Made by a program: the position numbers and the translations under genes
Notes under the pieces: generated by a model
The model's database searches: none
What the model was told of the DNA's origin: nothing
The model's input: only the letters and a program-made list of their open reading frames with translations
Shown: piece by piece, positions 32,133 through 33,846 of the stretch
Position numbering within the stretch: position 1 is the first letter of the stretch
How the letters are laid out: every line of letters starts with the position of its first letter
NCBI GenBank assembly: GCA_964528645.1
Contig: CAZGSR010000030.1
Span: forward strand, 1-33,846
Reading direction: 5' to 3'
DNA: 33,846 nt
Origin: UBA5734 sp964528645
Lineage (GTDB): Bacteria > Bacillota > Clostridia > Saccharofermentanales > UBA5734

Positions 32133-32585
32133 TCAGTCGACTGCGAGTTTGACGATAACCTTGCGCACAGGGTTGCTCTGGCCGGTCTGGATGGCAGGCC
32201 AGTGGGCGTCGGTTGGCAGGGCGATCCAGAAATGGCCAGGTTCCACGGTCAATAATTGGCCGCGCCCAGTCAGGAATTGGCAGTCGCTCTCTGTAGTATA
32301 GTCGATTTCCGGCGCCAGTTCAGCCAGCGGGGCATAAGCGACGGTCTCGACGCCAGTCAGGACGACGTGGCAGTCGATGTACCTGCGATGGACTTCAAAC
32401 CGCGTGTCCGCCAGATTGACAGGGTCGATCGTGGTGACAATGGCAAAAACCTGTTCACCATCGATCACATATTTTCCATTCTCAACCGTGCCAAAATCCT
32501 GGATCTTTAACCAGGCCAGCGCCTGATCGAGGTTGTTCACGAGTGGGATGTATTGCTGGATCTGGTCCAAGCGATCGATGATCAT
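32133..32585 (-). CDS. YhcH/YjgK/YiaL family protein
   Basis: Small cupin-like protein (150 residues) of the DUF386 family, members of which are found with sialic acid or sugar catabolism genes; the E. coli member NanQ opens the ring of N-acetylneuraminate. Family motifs are FEVHRRYIDCHVVLTGVE, VAYAPL and FWIALPTDAHWPAI, giving His and Glu residues for a metal. The ATG follows AAAGGAG. It lies 24 bp after nagA, which supports a role in amino-sugar or sialic acid use, but no nan genes are in the window. Confidence 0.9.
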   Translation of the reverse strand: MIIDRLDQIQQYIPLVNNLDQALAWLKIQDFGTVENGKYVIDGEQVFAIVTTIDPVNLADTRFEVHRRYIDCHVVLTGVETVAYAPLAELAPEIDYTTESDCQFLTGRGQLLTVEPGHFWIALPTDAHWPAIQTGQSNPVRKVIVKLAVD

Positions 32586-32609
32586 GACGACTCCTTTATC
32601 TGCAATTCT

Positions 32610-33797
32610 TCAGGTGTCAAACTTGACGACTTGACCACCGATTACAACAGCTTTGAGTTCCAGCTCGGGTGTGACAACGAGCAGATCGGCCTTTTTGCCG
32701 ATTTCCACACTGCCGACCTGGTCATAGATCCGGGCCACGCGAGCCGGGTTGGCGGTCGCTGCCCGGATGGCAGCCTCCATGGGCACCCCGAAGGCCACCG
32801 CATTGCGCAGGCCCTGCATCAGGTTGGTCACAGAACCGGCGATAGTGCCATCCGCCAGGGTCGCCCGGTTGCCCGCAACATGAACGGTCTGACCACCCAG
32901 ATCGTAGGAACCATCGGCGAGGCCACAGGCGCGCATGGCATCGCTGACCAGGACGACTTTGTCACTGCCAAACCATTTGAACACCGAGCGCACGACGCTG
33001 GGGTGTAAATGGACGCCGTCACAGATTAGTTCGACTGTGGCACCAGCGTCGCTGGCTGCCCCGACGACGCCGGGGTCTCGGTGGCTGAACGGCGGCATGG
33101 CATTGAAGAGATGGGTGACATGGTTGGCGCCGGCAGCAAAGGCAGCTGAGGCTTGTTCATAATTGGCCATGGTATGGGCAATCGAGACGGTGGTGTGCGG
33201 TGCCGCATACCGGGTCAGCTCGAGGGCACCCGGTCGCTCGGGCGCGACATCGACAATCCGGATCTGCTGGCCAGCGGCCTGTTCCAGACGCTGGTATAGA
33301 TCAACATCTGGATCGATGATGAATTCAGCCGCCTGGGCGCCTTTTTTCTCAACAGCAAAGAAAGGGCCTTCCATGTGGATGCCCCGCATCTGGGCTCCGC
33401 CCGGCAAACCAGCCAGGATAACCTCCTGGCCAACCTGGAAAATCCGGGCCAGGCGTTCTTCGCCCAGGGCCATCGAGGTGCCCAGGAAAGACGTCACACC
33501 CTGGCGGGCGAGGTGACTGGCCATGACAGCAAGTCCATCGGCATCAGCATCGCAGAAATCATGTCCGGCACAGGCATGGATGTGGATATCCACCAGACCC
33601 GGGATGACCAGGCAGCCGGTCGCGTCGATGGTTTCTTCTGACAGGCCGGGGTGATCAATCGAGACTCCAGAAACCGGCGACATCTTCTTCCCTGCTGTAC
33701 GCTGGTCCAATCCTGAGATCCGGTCTGATGTGATGTCGACATCCATTGGAACAAAGACAAAGTCCTGATTCAGGACCTGTCCATTGATGATTTTCAT
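32610..33797 (-). CDS. nagA: N-acetylglucosamine-6-phosphate deacetylase
   Basis: Removes acetate from N-acetylglucosamine-6-phosphate in amino-sugar breakdown and wall recycling. The amidohydrolase barrel shows the metal motif VDIHIHACAGHDF, the metal-binding Glu in GIHMEGPFFA, His in SIAHTMANYEQ, HLFNAMPPFSHRDPG and the catalytic Asp in VLVSDAMRACG. At 395 residues it is complete. The ATG at 33797 follows GGAGG at 5 bases; an upstream frame opening at 33833 has no support. It is the first visible gene of a unit with the YhcH-family and aldo/keto reductase genes. Its promoter lies in or beyond the last 49 bases. Confidence 0.95.
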   Translation of the reverse strand: MKIINGQVLNQDFVFVPMDVDITSDRISGLDQRTAGKKMSPVSGVSIDHPGLSEETIDATGCLVIPGLVDIHIHACAGHDFCDADADGLAVMASHLARQGVTSFLGTSMALGEERLARIFQVGQEVILAGLPGGAQMRGIHMEGPFFAVEKKGAQAAEFIIDPDVDLYQRLEQAAGQQIRIVDVAPERPGALELTRYAAPHTTVSIAHTMANYEQASAAFAAGANHVTHLFNAMPPFSHRDPGVVGAASDAGATVELICDGVHLHPSVVRSVFKWFGSDKVVLVSDAMRACGLADGSYDLGGQTVHVAGNRATLADGTIAGSVTNLMQGLRNAVAFGVPMEAAIRAATANPARVARIYDQVGSVEIGKKADLLVVTPELELKAVVIGGQVVKFDT

Positions 33798-33846
33798 AAA
33801 AACCTCCATGCCGGCGCATTCGCGGCGGCTCAAAAATGAATTAAAA

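Overview
The window is a bacterial chromosome segment dominated by a 20-gene ethanolamine-utilisation (eut) microcompartment locus on the + strand (about 5.9 to 23.1 kb). Several features point to a Gram-positive anaerobe or facultative anaerobe of the Bacillota (Clostridia-like): eut control by an EutV/EutW two-component pair with an ANTAR antiterminator instead of EutR, strong AGGAGG ribosome sites, several TTG starts, and Rho-independent terminators. The genus cannot be read from the sequence.

Left flank (1-5.3 kb): a terminator, a Gfo/Idh/MocA oxidoreductase (+), then on the - strand an SGNH hydrolase with a Pro/Thr linker, a D-lyxose isomerase and recQ. Paired copies of a 31-bp repeat, always set 52 bp apart, lie on both sides of recQ.

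The eut locus (5.9-23.1 kb) reads: promoter, leader with two hairpins and a terminator, eutS, eutP, eutV, eutW, a second hairpin-hairpin-terminator cassette, eutA, eutB, eutC, eutL, an EutK-like shell protein with a SAP/Rho_N-like tail, eutE, eutM, eutT, pduL, eutJ, an unnamed eut protein, eutN, a pduS-like gene, a pduT-like gene, eutH, eutQ, terminator. EutH imports ethanolamine. EutBC, kept active by EutA and EutT, splits it to acetaldehyde and ammonia inside the shell (EutS/L/M/N, the EutK-like protein, the PduT-like protein). EutE makes acetyl-CoA and PduL makes acetyl phosphate. No alcohol dehydrogenase gene is present. The PduS/PduT pair may instead carry electrons from NADH out of the shell. 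EutV probably acts at the two attenuators.

Right flank (23.1-33.8 kb): an AT-richer AlbA_2/ATPase-type regulator behind a set of AT-rich repeats, an FGGY sugar kinase, then a divergent pair (Gfo/Idh/MocA oxidoreductase and an IolB-like isomerase) whose -10 regions carry the same 17-bp sequence in inverted orientation. A - strand cluster follows: nagA, a YhcH-family gene, an aldo/keto reductase, the NAD(P)HX repair enzyme and alanine racemase. No tRNA, rRNA, transposase, CRISPR array or phage gene was seen.
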